Shown piece by piece: positions 12,338-12,345 of a stretch of DNA of 12,345 nt. This stretch comes from Chloroflexota bacterium (GTDB lineage: Bacteria > Chloroflexota > Anaerolineae > B4-G1): NCBI GenBank assembly GCA_003648085.1, contig QMOC01000014.1:1-12345 (forward strand), given 5' to 3'. Each line of letters starts with the position of its first letter. Within the stretch, counting starts at the first letter, position 1. The notes under the pieces were generated by a model. The model saw only the letters and a program-made list of their open reading frames with translations, ran no database searches and had not been told where the DNA came from. The translations under genes and the position numbers were made by a program.

Positions 12338-12345
12338 TACGAACA

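Larger units (their letters stand above)
12104..12345. other. Non-coding 3' end of the window
   Basis: I see no open reading frame with both a ribosome binding site and useful length. The one good AGGAGG (12210-12215) leads into ATG TGA, an immediate stop. Apart from the hairpin at 12235-12269 and the palindromic repeat near the end, I recognise nothing here, and it does not fold like a tRNA by eye. Confidence 0.5.

Overview
The window looks like a chromosomal piece of a GC-rich bacterium, most likely Chloroflexota (Anaerolineae-like). This assignment is inference. It rests on the YLPLLLRNY-type linker between a DUF11-like end and lamin-tail domains in an exported protein, a stand-alone CBS-CBS-ACT protein, frequent GTG starts, and intergenic palindromic repeats with CTGAAG/CTTCAG cores. 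Most of the window is ordinary housekeeping sequence. I found no phage, CRISPR array, tRNA, rRNA, full insertion sequence or new multi-gene system.

Layout. (1) 1-2469: the 3' part of a large exported protein with domain order DUF11 end, linker, LTD, PLD, PLD, LTD. The frame is open from base 1, so the gene begins outside the window and the GTG at 175 is not its start. (2) 2498-3169, minus strand: a TPR protein with a C-terminal HTH-like region. It is divergent from (3) two tandem paralogous lipoproteins (3331-3975 and 4058-4672), and a pair of back-to-back extended -10 promoters lies between them. (4) 4706-6264: a DUF2061 membrane protein overlapping mtaB, a tRNA t6A methylthiotransferase, by one base. 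(5) 6261-6290: the first ten codons of a HIT-family gene, abruptly cut off. (6) 6346-6999: the CBS-ACT protein.

(7) A consensus promoter, TTGACA-17-TATAAT, has its -35 box on the stop codon of the CBS gene. It starts a compact cluster: rpsU (ribosomal protein S21), a GatB/YqeY protein, the PgpH/YqfF membrane HD phosphohydrolase (c-di-AMP hydrolysis), ybeY (16S rRNA maturation) and dgkA (lipid kinase). This resembles the YqfF-YbeY-DgkA neighbourhood of many bacteria and links ribosome biogenesis, nucleotide second-messenger turnover and lipid recycling. (8) 10884-11111 has no normal gene but holds a 101-bp MITE-like palindromic element. (9) greA (11112-11585) and a stand-alone response regulator receiver (11717-12103) follow. 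The latter has its own promoter and a 10-bp inverted repeat in its leader. (10) 12104-12345 is non-coding, with a hairpin and a palindromic repeat cut by the window end.

The points most worth a second look are the HIT gene remnant after mtaB, the MITE-like element with flanking direct repeats, a six-tract G-quadruplex motif inside mtaB, the paired divergent promoters, and the leader hairpins at 3308-3323 and 11660-11693.
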